In this document: positions 54,191 through 64,000 of the stretch, in pieces | Numbering within the stretch: the first letter of the stretch is position 1 | Layout: each line of letters begins with the position of its first letter | Source of the DNA: a virus | IMG/VR virus record: IMGVR_UViG_3300026484_000087 | Location: 124,001 to 188,000 of that record | Reading direction: 5' to 3' (one strand) | Length of the DNA stretch: 64,000 nucleotides | The notes under the pieces: model-generated | Seen by the model: the letters and a program-made list of their open reading frames with translations, nothing else | The model's database searches: none | What the model was told of the DNA's origin: nothing | Made by a program: the position numbers and the translations under genes

Positions 54191-54880
54191 ATGGATAAAA
54201 AAAGAAAAGAAGTTCAAGATTTTATCCTTAAGTATGTAGACAAAATAGCTCCTGGTGGATATAACCATGGGCTATATGTCGATCTATTTAAGAAAATGTC
54301 AGATAAAGATTTTAAAGAGTTTATGATAAAGCTTAGAGATAAAGATTTAACCATATCTATAATAGCTCCTGTTAGCGGTAAAGTAAAATTAGATACTAAA
54401 CGTAACTTTAAGATAGGTAAAGAATTAGGCTACGATTTCTTTCAACCTCTTATTATAGGTCCAAAAGGTAATAAAAAAGATGGTACTTATATACCTAAGT
54501 TTAAAACTAATATAAAATATCTTACATACGATCTTCCTATTAGAAGAACTGCACAGTTACTTATGAAAGGTGTTTCTGTTGGTACGGATAATAAAGTTAT
54601 AGATTTAACTACTGGACAAGTTACTGGTGATTCTAAATCTGCTAAACTAACAAAACCTGAGCTTGAATTATTAGTTGGTATGGGATTAGATAAAAGTATA
54701 AAAGAGCTAATGAAAGTTAGGGGTGGTGATTTAGGTTCAGCAAGAGCAGCTGAAGCTTCTATAAGTAGAACAGGACAAGTTAGTCAAGACGCTATAGAAC
54801 CGTACGGCACTGGAGTTGTATCTACTAAAACATTAAATACTATGTTCAATGCAGCACATTTAAAAACGACATTAAAATAA
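54191..54880 (+). CDS. Virion RNA polymerase beta, C-terminal part (phiKZ gp149-like)
   Basis: A 229-residue protein, start ATG 54191 behind AAGGATAAGTT. APGGYNHGLYVDLFKKMSDK and DLPIRRTAQLLMKGVSVG, then DSKSAKLTKPELELLVGMG and TGVVSTKTLNTMFNAAHL at the end, read like the C-terminal clamp/switch part of a split RNA polymerase beta subunit. The big beta gene at 6105-10274 stops just before this part, and phiKZ has the same split (gp178 + gp149). The match is from my reading of motifs, not an alignment, so confidence is moderate. It would assemble with beta and beta' in the virion enzyme. Confidence 0.65.
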   Translation: MDKKRKEVQDFILKYVDKIAPGGYNHGLYVDLFKKMSDKDFKEFMIKLRDKDLTISIIAPVSGKVKLDTKRNFKIGKELGYDFFQPLIIGPKGNKKDGTYIPKFKTNIKYLTYDLPIRRTAQLLMKGVSVGTDNKVIDLTTGQVTGDSKSAKLTKPELELLVGMGLDKSIKELMKVRGGDLGSARAAEASISRTGQVSQDAIEPYGTGVVSTKTLNTMFNAAHLKTTLK

Positions 54881-54881
54881 C

Positions 54882-54915
54882 TACTATAGATGATGGAAAT
54901 CCATCATCTATAGTA
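54882..54915. terminator. Palindromic terminator between convergent genes
   Basis: A 15-bp perfect stem TACTATAGATGATGG/CCATCATCTATAGTA with an AAAT loop, between the polymerase C-terminal gene and the repeat protein ending at 54922. Confidence 0.8.
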
Positions 54916-54921
54916 TTGCCG

Positions 54922-57900
54922 TTATTTTATCTCAGTAGTATCTTTAGTAACCACATTAGGTTTATCTACAGTTTCATCTTCATAAACTATAGTTTTTAGT
55001 TCATTTATATTAACTAAACCATTTATATCTATTTCATTATTTATAGAAATAGTATCTTTTGTTTTATCTAAACTACCTTTAAGTTTAGGACTATACATAT
55101 CTACAGGAGTTCTATTATCGCCTATCACATTAGGTTTACTAGATTTATCTCTATCCATATCATACATAATTGTTCTTGTTGTACTAACATTTATTTCACC
55201 TATTACTACATCCGTATTTATATTAGATGTTTTATTTGTTTCAATATCTTTTGTTCTACTTAACTTAGGTTTAAACATTCCTACATCTACTTTACCATCA
55301 GTAGCTATTAAAGCTGGTGTACTATCTACCCCATCCTCATTACTATATATAATAGTATTTAACTCGCTACTTATAGCAAGACCAGTAAGATCATTAACAT
55401 TTATAACTTCAGTATCCTCTAATTCTAAAGTTTCTGTTTTTGGCATAACTGGAACAAACATGTTGTCTAATTCATTATCTATAGAACCAACAAGTTCAGG
55501 TACTATAGTTTTAGCCAAATTGTTTTCCTCTACCCTACCAATACCAGTAACATCCTTTTTGGTTTTACTACCTTTAATTGTATTGTCAACAACATATTCA
55601 GTATCTTTGAAAACAATCTCTACTGATTTATTTATTTTAGGTTTAAACATATCTACATTAGAACTCATATCACCTATTAATTCAGCATCATTGTTTGTAT
55701 TTAAATCTTTACTATATAATAGGGCTTTAACAAACTTGCGATTATATGTACCAGTGAATGTATCTGTAGTTAAAGTATATGTTTCATTTAACTTATATCC
55801 TTTAGCTGTACTAGTTGGACTAAACATATCATCTAGATCACTATTTACAGAACCATATAGTACGGGGTTAAGGTCTCCCGCTATAACTGGTGACATATTA
55901 AGAAGTATACCATTGGTAGTTTTAACTCTTTTACTACCAACAATAGTCTCAGTAATTATGCCATCTATATCATCGGCTCTATTGCTAATAACGTCTGTTA
56001 CTAAAGGTTTGAATAGGTTAAGTGCAACATCATTGTTTCCTATTAAAGATCCAACTTCATATTCACTTATCTCACCATTTTCACCATACATTATTATTTT
56101 ATTTATATCTTGTAGAACGTTACCTTTATAATTTATACCTTTAGGTATAGAATCAAGGATATCCTTTTCATCTACAGAACCTGTTTTAAAATCAGGTTTA
56201 AATAATGTTAATGTTGATAAATTAGTATTAAATTTACCTATAGGAGCAACATCTACCCATATATCTTTACTATTTATATCCATAGTAATTTTATTGGCAT
56301 CACTTCTACTTGTACCAGAGACAGTACTCGTATTAATTGTAGTATCCAAACCATCAACTTGTTCATTGGAGTTAACTCTAAACTTAGGATGATACATCTC
56401 TATTATGTTCTTAGTAGTATTGAAGTAAACATTAGGTTCTATATCACCATCTATAACATTACTTGTATTATAGAACATCATTTCATTCTTACCAGTAACA
56501 CTACCCATAGGAACATAGTTTTCACTGTAAGGATTTCTTACAACTTCATCTATACCGTAAGTTATACCGTCAACTTTTGGAGAGAACATATCTATGGTTT
56601 TATAGTTTCTACTACCTCTAAGTACTGGCTTGCTTCCATCATTAGGTCTATTATCTATATCTTCTAATAATACTTCCATATGATTATTGATATATCTACC
56701 TTTACTAGTATCAAAGCTGCCAGCCACTATTCTATATGATTCATTTATACTAAATACTTCAGATCTAGGCTTATAAAGTTTAGTATCAGCTTTTCTAACA
56801 GAACCGTATACGTTTGGTTTATTAGAGCTTTCTATATCCATTGTTTCATTAAACATAGTAAGTACATTATGATCATTATTTAAAGAACCATTGTATCCAT
56901 AATTATTTTTCATTGGAACAAGATCTTCTGCTAATGGGTTATAGATATTTGAAACATTTGGTTTAAAGTAATCCAAAACTCTCATACCAGTATCTATGAT
57001 AGCAGTTGGTTTATTATTTTCTAAAATATCATCTGTATACATTCTAAGTTTGGTTGTATTTATTTGTACTCTACCAAAACCTTTGGTAAAGTTACTTACG
57101 AATGCTAATGTAGTATCCTCTACACTAGTATTTAAAGCTACAATAGGATTAAACATATTTATAATACTATTATTAGTAGATACCTTAAATGTAGAAATTT
57201 CACTAGACCACAATTCTTTACTAATAACAGACATACTCACCATATTTCTATGGTTATTAGTTTTACCCATAACAACCGTTTTGGATGCTGAATAATTTAT
57301 ACTAGATACTTCATCATTAGTTATGCCGCTAACTATAGGACTAAACCAATTAAGTACGTCTTTATTAACGTGTCCTAGAACATTAGGTATGGTACTAAAA
57401 TCCTCATATAGTTTAACATCCGTAACGCCTTTACCAAGATTACCATACATACTTACTCTATATTCTATTTCAGAATTAAGTACTTCCCTTTCTTTCTTAT
57501 CCATGCTAATATTAGGAGAATACATATTCACTGTACCAAATTCACTAACAAAAGATAATACTGGAAGGGTGCTGTTTTCAAGATCATGATGTAATTGCAT
57601 ATCCATTTTAACAGGAGTATTTAAAACAGTACCTGATAATTTATTTACGGTATTTATACCATCTATAAACGTTCTATCAAAACCACCATTGGATAACAGG
57701 ATAGGACTATACATTGTTATAGAGGCTTTTTTGCTCCTACTTATCATAGTTGTCTGTTCTACAATAATATCAGTTTTATCAACATGCATTGTAATAATAT
57801 TATCATCAGTTCTAGATGAACCATGAATAAACTCATTTTCTGTTTTATCTATAACATCTACAATATCATTTATGTTTCCACTAACTATAGGAGAGAACCA

Positions 57901-60900
57901 TTTAAGTAGTCTCTTACTTGTATTCATCACTAATGTAGGCATAGCATTATCGGTATTTAATCCAGTTTCCCCACTAACTATAAGTTTGGTTTCACCTCTT
58001 TTTATGTTAACGTTACTATTAAACTTATTACTTATGAATTTTAAATCAAGAGTAATATTTAAAGTATCTGTTGTAAATGTTGGTTTAAAGAAATCAATGC
58101 CTTTTAAAGGAACATTGGCTATAAGAGTACTTGTCTCTTGATACATTTCAGAATCATAGTTCTCGATTCTTGTTTTTAAAGTATGGTCTTTAGCTATACC
58201 TTTAATATATGTATCTTTAAAATACTCAGTACTTTCTTTATTGTTTTTATCTATAAACGATCCTATTTTAGGAGAGTACATATTTAAACTAGACTCTATG
58301 TTTCTTATAAGATTAATAGAAGTCTCTCCAGTTATAGAATGTATTCCATCAGACATAAGTAATTTAACCTTAGCCTTTTGTTTACCATAAGGAATCATGC
58401 TAGCGTTAAATACGTTGTCTATTGTTTTATAATAATCTTCATCATTTTTACCACTATCTAAGCTAGGTCTAAACATATCTGGTATACCACCAATACTATA
58501 AGTAATATTAGGCATACTATAATTGAAAATACCTAAAGGCGTTTCCATAGTTATGTTTATACTATCTTGTTTAATGTAACCTGTTTGACCTCTATCTATA
58601 GTTAAAGAATCACTTTTGTTCATGGTCTTATCTGACATAGATTTAACTGTAGGTTTATACCAATCTAATAGTCTTCTGTTTGTACTCATAACCATTTCTG
58701 GTTTGCCATTTACTTCAACATTACTTGATATATCATAAAGCTTAAATTTGGTAACATCATTTATAAAATTACCATAACTTAAGTTAAATGAATTAGAACC
58801 TATGGTCTGAATTATATTATCAGACTTACTGTTAACTATCGGACTAAATAGTCTAAAAGACAATGGTCCAGCAGTTGTGGTAATCGTAGGTGTATTAGAA
58901 TAATCCAATTCTTTACTATACCACTCCATAGCAGTTTGGATGTATCTTTTAACAACTCTACCAACTTTACTAGTCTCACTACTAGCTAATTGGATAATAT
59001 CTTTCATATCATTTATTTTAGTACCTATATAAGGTCTAAACATAGTTAGATATGATTTATTGCTAAATACAACATCAGGCATTTCATTTTTAACATGTAG
59101 TACATTGGTTAACGCTAAACGTTCTTCAGGTTCGTATAACATTAATTTAGGAGGATTTATTCTGGTATAACCTCTTGGTATCATCAATTCTATATCAGAC
59201 TTTAAGAAGCATCCATAAGGAGCATCTCTGGCGGCCATATAACCATAAAAGTCTTCAAGTGCTCTAAATGTACCTTCATGAATATCAATGATACCAGGAG
59301 TACTTATTGACATATTTGTATTATATCTAGTAGACATAACATCTAAACTATTTGTACTATTCATAAACTGTATTGTGCTAGAAGATAAGTTTTTAACTAT
59401 CTTAATATATTTGTCAACCATTTCATTAACATCATCTTTATCAAAATAGAATCCAGTAAATGCATAAAGAACCTTATTTAATGTTTCTTTATAATCATAT
59501 ACGTCTGTAAAATAGAAATCCACAAATTGGTTAGCCATTAGTTCGTCTATAGTACTATCTCCTTGATTGAAGATAATAGTCTCTTTCATATGTAAACGTT
59601 TATACATTGTTTTTATAGAATTGTTTATGAGCATATCGTTAGAGTTTGTTGCTATATTCCAAATTACTGAATTAAAACTATTCAAGTCTTTTAAATATTG
59701 ATTAAATATATCTCTATCTAAGTATGTTAGTCTATCTGGTCTTAATTCTATAAGTTTTTTAGCTATGTCATATGTTATAGTAGGGTTTATCATGTTATAA
59801 TTAAGGGCATCCACTGTTATAACGCTATTTAAAAGTTTATTTGCAGTATAAGATGGAATCTTTGGATTAACATTGCCACTAATAACTGCTAGTAACTTAA
59901 GAATTAAGAAAGCTGCTTGCTTAGCATCTAAGTCATAAGTAAATCCAGTATTATTATCTATAAATGTTATTGATGTTTTATAAATATCTCTAAATGCCAT
60001 TTGTATAAAGTTATCTAGAACCATTTTTAGTTCTATCTTATTCTCAACTACATAAGATCTATTCACTTTTATCTTAAATGTTTTAGTTTTTTGTTTATTG
60101 AATTTATTTTTATCCAATTTATATTCTAAGGTATTGTCGTAAAAATTCGTATCTTTTATAACCATATCGTTATCTACAAATGCTTTACTAAATTGTCTAA
60201 GCAATAAAGCCTTACCACTTGTATCATCATTATCATCTATTAGATAATAATCATTTCTTCTTTTAGATATGAACCTATTCTCTTTTTTATCATATATTGG
60301 CTTAGTTATATCTGTTAAATTCAATAAGTCTTCATCTGGTAAACCGTTTAGAAGTTCTACCTCAGCTACGCCTATACCATTTTCAGTAAGTATCTTTTCT
60401 ATAAGTATATCAAGAGTTTTGTTTTTACCTATATTATTCTTGATATATCTAAGATTCTTATATAACCAAAACCTAGTTTCTTTACTAAGAACCTTAACAT
60501 CTACATCTATACCATAATTAGATCTAAAAAATTCATAGATATGAAAACTGTGTGCTTCAGATGTAAAGATATAATCCTGTCTTATATTCAATGTTTTTAA
60601 AACCATTTTAGTATAGAGTGTTGCTAATAGTGACGGTATATAAAGATCATCAATTATGCCATAATCTCTAATATGCCAACGTAGAAAATAGTTCTTAGAG
60701 AACTCATTAAGTCTATGTATTAAATTGGTTTCCTGCTCTTCAACTAGATAAGGACTATGTGCAACTAATTCTCCATTAGTGCAGTTAATGACATCGTTTA
60801 TATCAAGTCCATATATAATACCCTTTATAAGCAATTCATCTTCAGGATACTCTGCTACTAAATCATTATAGTATGTATCAAATTTCTTTAATTCATTTCT

Positions 60901-61179
60901 AGTAGTCTTATATTTATCAAGGAGTTCTTTAGTTAGTTTTTGAACAGAACCATCTTCAATGATAGTTATATTTATTCGATGGTCTAATTTATGATATTCT
61001 CCAGATATGTTCATAAAGTATTTCCAGGTAGTACGATCCTCTGGTTCATCTCCTAGAATACTTGTGCCGTATATTTTAACAAGTTCATTGTTAATTTGTA
61101 TTGCTGTATCTATACTGAGAATGATTAAACTTTTAATCAATCTTACAGTATCTTCAATATATTTTGTAGTTGTAATCAT
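54922..61179 (-). CDS. Giant virion protein with about 23 short repeats
   Basis: 2085 residues, start ATG 61179, divergent from the portal gene. The first 650 or so residues are a unique, mainly helical region. From about residue 680 to 2030 a unit of about 61 residues recurs some 23 times, each marked by an aromatic-x-Pro turn such as DMFSPK, NMYSPK, WFSPIV, FFKPTF or LFKPDF, usually after N/K-rich strands and before a T/N-rich loop. This is the pattern of a beta-solenoid or fibre-like shaft. It probably builds part of the baseplate, a tail fibre or a head-tail structure. The exact family is not recognised. Confidence 0.7.
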   Translation of the reverse strand: MITTTKYIEDTVRLIKSLIILSIDTAIQINNELVKIYGTSILGDEPEDRTTWKYFMNISGEYHKLDHRINITIIEDGSVQKLTKELLDKYKTTRNELKKFDTYYNDLVAEYPEDELLIKGIIYGLDINDVINCTNGELVAHSPYLVEEQETNLIHRLNEFSKNYFLRWHIRDYGIIDDLYIPSLLATLYTKMVLKTLNIRQDYIFTSEAHSFHIYEFFRSNYGIDVDVKVLSKETRFWLYKNLRYIKNNIGKNKTLDILIEKILTENGIGVAEVELLNGLPDEDLLNLTDITKPIYDKKENRFISKRRNDYYLIDDNDDTSGKALLLRQFSKAFVDNDMVIKDTNFYDNTLEYKLDKNKFNKQKTKTFKIKVNRSYVVENKIELKMVLDNFIQMAFRDIYKTSITFIDNNTGFTYDLDAKQAAFLILKLLAVISGNVNPKIPSYTANKLLNSVITVDALNYNMINPTITYDIAKKLIELRPDRLTYLDRDIFNQYLKDLNSFNSVIWNIATNSNDMLINNSIKTMYKRLHMKETIIFNQGDSTIDELMANQFVDFYFTDVYDYKETLNKVLYAFTGFYFDKDDVNEMVDKYIKIVKNLSSSTIQFMNSTNSLDVMSTRYNTNMSISTPGIIDIHEGTFRALEDFYGYMAARDAPYGCFLKSDIELMIPRGYTRINPPKLMLYEPEERLALTNVLHVKNEMPDVVFSNKSYLTMFRPYIGTKINDMKDIIQLASSETSKVGRVVKRYIQTAMEWYSKELDYSNTPTITTTAGPLSFRLFSPIVNSKSDNIIQTIGSNSFNLSYGNFINDVTKFKLYDISSNVEVNGKPEMVMSTNRRLLDWYKPTVKSMSDKTMNKSDSLTIDRGQTGYIKQDSINITMETPLGIFNYSMPNITYSIGGIPDMFRPSLDSGKNDEDYYKTIDNVFNASMIPYGKQKAKVKLLMSDGIHSITGETSINLIRNIESSLNMYSPKIGSFIDKNNKESTEYFKDTYIKGIAKDHTLKTRIENYDSEMYQETSTLIANVPLKGIDFFKPTFTTDTLNITLDLKFISNKFNSNVNIKRGETKLIVSGETGLNTDNAMPTLVMNTSKRLLKWFSPIVSGNINDIVDVIDKTENEFIHGSSRTDDNIITMHVDKTDIIVEQTTMISRSKKASITMYSPILLSNGGFDRTFIDGINTVNKLSGTVLNTPVKMDMQLHHDLENSTLPVLSFVSEFGTVNMYSPNISMDKKEREVLNSEIEYRVSMYGNLGKGVTDVKLYEDFSTIPNVLGHVNKDVLNWFSPIVSGITNDEVSSINYSASKTVVMGKTNNHRNMVSMSVISKELWSSEISTFKVSTNNSIINMFNPIVALNTSVEDTTLAFVSNFTKGFGRVQINTTKLRMYTDDILENNKPTAIIDTGMRVLDYFKPNVSNIYNPLAEDLVPMKNNYGYNGSLNNDHNVLTMFNETMDIESSNKPNVYGSVRKADTKLYKPRSEVFSINESYRIVAGSFDTSKGRYINNHMEVLLEDIDNRPNDGSKPVLRGSRNYKTIDMFSPKVDGITYGIDEVVRNPYSENYVPMGSVTGKNEMMFYNTSNVIDGDIEPNVYFNTTKNIIEMYHPKFRVNSNEQVDGLDTTINTSTVSGTSRSDANKITMDINSKDIWVDVAPIGKFNTNLSTLTLFKPDFKTGSVDEKDILDSIPKGINYKGNVLQDINKIIMYGENGEISEYEVGSLIGNNDVALNLFKPLVTDVISNRADDIDGIITETIVGSKRVKTTNGILLNMSPVIAGDLNPVLYGSVNSDLDDMFSPTSTAKGYKLNETYTLTTDTFTGTYNRKFVKALLYSKDLNTNNDAELIGDMSSNVDMFKPKINKSVEIVFKDTEYVVDNTIKGSKTKKDVTGIGRVEENNLAKTIVPELVGSIDNELDNMFVPVMPKTETLELEDTEVINVNDLTGLAISSELNTIIYSNEDGVDSTPALIATDGKVDVGMFKPKLSRTKDIETNKTSNINTDVVIGEINVSTTRTIMYDMDRDKSSKPNVIGDNRTPVDMYSPKLKGSLDKTKDTISINNEIDINGLVNINELKTIVYEDETVDKPNVVTKDTTEIK

Positions 61180-61230
61180 TGTTTTTCCTCAATATGTAAA
61201 CTGAAATAAAATAAGTAAAAGGACTTTATT

Positions 61231-63882
61231 ATGTCAAAGAAAACAGAAGCTAAGATTCCATCTGTCATTAACGAAAATAAAAATCTGGCAGCAGTAGTTA
61301 GTAAGCTAAATACTGACGATAGAACTAGTGCTCCTAAGCAATTAAAGACTGCTAATCTACCAGACATATCTGAATCTATAAAAGATAAAATAACAAACAA
61401 TGAAACCATAGTTAGATTATTTCCAGATATAGAGCTTAGCATACAGATAATGGTGTCGTCTATCTTATCACCTAATGATATGTCTAGTACCAGCATCATC
61501 TATGGAATAGATGGTTTAGAGTTACCAACAGACGTTAAGGTAGGGTTATTAGAGAACATTAAATCTTATGTATCAAATAACTACAAGCTGGAAGATAAAT
61601 TGTCAACTATTATAAGAGAAGCCTTATTTACTAAAGGGGCATACATAGAAACAATTATACCCGAATCATCTGTTGATGCTATGATAAATGGTAATGGTGA
61701 AGTAACAAGTTTAGAAACATTTGTTAATGATAATTTAAGGACTTCTAAACTAAAGATACTTGGTGATAATGAAAAAAGCGTAACTACATTTTCTTTAGAA
61801 GATATGGATTTAAGCTTATCTAAAGATAAAACTGTAAAATCACCGATATCCGTAGAAATATCGGATGAAGATTTAGGTATTGATATAACTGATAATTATT
61901 CTATATTGGCAGCAACTAGTCAAATGTCTAAAATAGTAAGTAACAAGATAAGTACTGAAATGTATAAAGAAGATACGGTTACTGATGATGATGATGACTT
62001 CTTTAATAACTTATTTAAGCCAACTACAGTTAATAATAAAAGTGGTTCAGTTACAGTTCTTACTGAAGATGAAACTAATAGAGAAAGCATTGGTATGCCT
62101 TTAACTATGAAATTACCAGTAGAATCAACCATACCCGTTTATGTTAGTGGTGATGTTACTAATCATTTGGGTTACTTTGTATTGTTAGATGATAAAGGGG
62201 TTCCTATTACTAATAGTTCTGACTTTACTGTATCTAACGATGACTTTAAAAATAACTCTAATATAAAAGCCAAGTCTATTATAGATAAAGCATCTACTGC
62301 GATCAATGGTTATTCTAAAGCCGTTCCTAAAGTTGAGAATATAGAGGAGATCTATAGTTATGTAGTTAATCAAAAACTAAAGAATAAACTTAAAAACGGC
62401 TTACTAGGTGATTTAGCAGATTTTAGTAAAGACAATAGTGAAATATATAGAACTATGCTTAGTAGAGTTTTATCTAAACAAAAAACCAAAATACTATTTG
62501 TTCCAAAAGAACTGGTTGCATTTTATGCTTTTAAATTTAGAGATAATGGTACTGGTGAATCTTTATTAGAAACCATATCAGTATTGTCTAGTATTAGAGC
62601 TATTCTCTTATTCTCTAGAATAATGGCAAATATTAAGAATTCAATAACTACAACTGAAGTATCTGCTACATTAGATGAAAATGATTTGGATCCATCTAAA
62701 ACCATGGATAAAATAGTATCTGAAGTTATGCGTAGTAGAAGCACACAAATGCCTATTGGTGTTACTAGAGTAGAAGATCTTGTTGACTGGACCAAGAAAG
62801 TAGGTTATAAATTTAATTTTAAACATGATAGTTTACCAGATATGGAAATAAACACTAGTGAAGAAAATACGAGTAAGGTAATTCCTGATTCAGATCTAGA
62901 TGAAGAAATAAGAAAACAAATACTTATGTCTTTTTCTTTGCCACCAAAAGCAGTTGAAGATGGTTACGACAGTGATTTTGCAACTACTATTGTACAGAAC
63001 AATGTTTTATTTACCAAACGTGTTATGGTGCATCAAGACATACTAGCACCTTTAGTTGCTAACCATATTAAGATTATTCTTAAAAATGATATGGTTATTT
63101 TTAATGAAATTAAAGATACTATTAGTAAAAACATAACTGCTATTATTAGAGAACTTAAAAAAGAAAAAAATGATCTTGTGTCTAGTAAAGATATAGATAA
63201 AGACAAACTTACTATATGGCTTACAAATGCATATATAGATAAAATAACAATAAGTTTTCCTAGAATAGAAGAACATGAAACTGATAATATGAAAGAATCT
63301 TTTGATAATTATAAAGATAGCCTTGATGATTATATAGAAACATTCTTTAGTACAGATGCTTTACCAGACGAGTTAGCTGGTCAATTAGTAGATAAAATGG
63401 ATGACTTTAAGTTGGCTATACAAAATAGTTTACTTAGAAAATGGATGAGTGATAATAATTACTTACCAGAACTACTAAATGCTACTACTGTTGATAAAGA
63501 TGGGAAACCTATTTATGATGTTCTTGGCGAATACGAGACTTATCTTAAAACTCTTAGTGAGATTATTGTTCCATTTATGAAACAAAATAATAGTGACGTA
63601 GAAAAAATAGATGCTAAAGTTGATAAAGCAGAAGGAAACGATGAAGAAGAGGAAGAAGATATGGATAACGATGAAACATCTACTGATGATACAGGAAACA
63701 CTGATGTAGATAATGATGACAACACTGAAGGCGGTGATGATACAGAAGAAGCAGATGATGCTGAAACCAATGATGGTGATCCAACAGATGATCTTGAGCC
63801 AAATAGTGGAGACACTGATGGTGATGATGATAACAATGAAACAGATGATGGTACTGAACCACCTGAACCAAGTTTTGATTAA
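61231..63882 (+). CDS. Portal protein, probable
   Basis: 883 residues, start ATG 61231 behind AAAAGGACTTTATT. The central part has the portal layout: MSKI-type helices, KILFVPKELVAFYAFKFRDNG, LETISVLSSIRAILLFSRI, then DEEIRKQILMSFSLPPKAVEDG, DFATTIVQNNVLFTKRV and HQDILAPLVANHIKIIL, as in T4 gp20 and phiKZ-like portals. The last 120 residues are an extremely Asp/Glu-rich tail, which may be flexible or removed. Twelve copies would form the ring through which DNA is packaged. It lies divergent from the repeat protein. Confidence 0.75.
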   Translation: MSKKTEAKIPSVINENKNLAAVVSKLNTDDRTSAPKQLKTANLPDISESIKDKITNNETIVRLFPDIELSIQIMVSSILSPNDMSSTSIIYGIDGLELPTDVKVGLLENIKSYVSNNYKLEDKLSTIIREALFTKGAYIETIIPESSVDAMINGNGEVTSLETFVNDNLRTSKLKILGDNEKSVTTFSLEDMDLSLSKDKTVKSPISVEISDEDLGIDITDNYSILAATSQMSKIVSNKISTEMYKEDTVTDDDDDFFNNLFKPTTVNNKSGSVTVLTEDETNRESIGMPLTMKLPVESTIPVYVSGDVTNHLGYFVLLDDKGVPITNSSDFTVSNDDFKNNSNIKAKSIIDKASTAINGYSKAVPKVENIEEIYSYVVNQKLKNKLKNGLLGDLADFSKDNSEIYRTMLSRVLSKQKTKILFVPKELVAFYAFKFRDNGTGESLLETISVLSSIRAILLFSRIMANIKNSITTTEVSATLDENDLDPSKTMDKIVSEVMRSRSTQMPIGVTRVEDLVDWTKKVGYKFNFKHDSLPDMEINTSEENTSKVIPDSDLDEEIRKQILMSFSLPPKAVEDGYDSDFATTIVQNNVLFTKRVMVHQDILAPLVANHIKIILKNDMVIFNEIKDTISKNITAIIRELKKEKNDLVSSKDIDKDKLTIWLTNAYIDKITISFPRIEEHETDNMKESFDNYKDSLDDYIETFFSTDALPDELAGQLVDKMDDFKLAIQNSLLRKWMSDNNYLPELLNATTVDKDGKPIYDVLGEYETYLKTLSEIIVPFMKQNNSDVEKIDAKVDKAEGNDEEEEEDMDNDETSTDDTGNTDVDNDDNTEGGDDTEEADDAETNDGDPTDDLEPNSGDTDGDDDNNETDDGTEPPEPSFD

Positions 63883-63898
63883 AAGAAAAAAGTACAGT

Positions 63899-63931
63899 AT
63901 ATACTATATAGCATAACGCTATATAGTATAT
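63899..63931. terminator. Palindromic terminator
   Basis: A 14-bp stem ATATACTATATAGC/GCTATATAGTATAT with a 5-nt loop, 17 bases after the portal stop and 5 bases before the stop of the next leftward gene. Confidence 0.75.
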
Positions 63932-63935
63932 GTAT

Positions 63936-64000
63936 TTAAATTTGCTCTATAGTATAGCTGTTAGTTAATTTAGATTTAATTAATCTAAATATATCACCTT
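63936..64000 (-). CDS. C-terminal end of a leftward gene cut by the window edge
   Basis: From the right edge a frame stays open leftward for about 20 codons (ending ...KSKLTNSYTIEQI) and stops at 63936. It begins right after the portal terminator in the convergent arrangement seen elsewhere in the window, so it is probably the end of a real gene. The product cannot be named. Confidence 0.4.
   Translation of the reverse strand, partial: GDIFRLIKSKLTNSYTIEQI

Noticed and set aside
1-64000. CRISPR array, insertion sequence or transposase
   Set aside because: No regularly spaced direct repeats and no transposase-like protein were seen on either strand.

Overview
The window looks like about 64 kb from the genome of a large (jumbo) tailed phage of the phiKZ-like type, strongly AT-rich, probably infecting a Gram-negative host. 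The phage type is inferred from a multisubunit virion RNA polymerase with split subunits, a prohead protease upstream of the polymerase genes, a very large tail protein carrying a T4-type lysozyme, a UvsX/RecA-like recombinase and a large portal protein. The Gram-negative host is inferred from an overlapping inner-membrane spanin and lipoprotein spanin pair at 30.2-31.0 kb. No tRNA gene, CRISPR array or insertion sequence was seen. All family assignments are read from motifs; no search was run, and phiKZ gene numbers are cited from memory.

Layout. 0-6 kb: a rightward gene at the window edge, then leftward virion genes including the prohead protease. 6.1-16.9 kb: the leftward virion RNA polymerase beta gene, a rightward M16 metalloprotease, a group of small leftward genes (including a deoxyribosyltransferase-like enzyme), and the beta' gene. 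The beta' gene is interrupted in its catalytic codon block by a 666-nt group I intron. 16.9-25.9 kb: one 2976-residue tail protein with metalloprotease, calcium-loop and lysozyme modules. 25.9-28.2 kb: small leftward genes. 28.3-31.0 kb: a rightward set with RuvC and spanins. 31.0-34.1 kb: two paralogous baseplate-spike proteins and another leftward protein. 34.3-39.8 kb: an SbcC-like ATPase and an RNase H, both rightward, separated by small leftward genes.

39.8-51.3 kb: a leftward accessory block of small genes, with a membrane protein, a P-loop ATPase, an HNH endonuclease, a HAD phosphatase and a stand-alone proofreading-exonuclease domain. 51.5-54.9 kb: rightward UvsX-like recombinase, two unknown or structural genes and the C-terminal part of RNA polymerase beta. 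54.9-61.2 kb: a leftward 2085-residue protein made largely of about 23 short repeats. 61.2-63.9 kb: a rightward portal protein, then the tail end of a leftward gene.

How the genes fit together. The polymerase subunits (beta N-terminal part at 6.1-10.3 kb, beta C-terminal part at 54.2-54.9 kb, beta' N-terminal part at 14.6-16.9 kb) would form three of the four parts of an injected virion polymerase; the beta' C-terminal part is not in the window. The protease matures the head, and three S-T-E sites in the giant tail protein look like its targets. Leftward accessory operons share two recurring signals: an AT-rich promoter followed at once by a GATAC...GTATC hairpin, and a TTACCCATAA-containing leader element. 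Operons commonly end in near-perfect palindromic hairpins of 20-38 nt.

The strongest discovery is the group I intron. Splicing it out turns a beta' fragment ending in ...GAD into an intact GADFDGDK catalytic loop, so the virion polymerase can only be made from spliced RNA.
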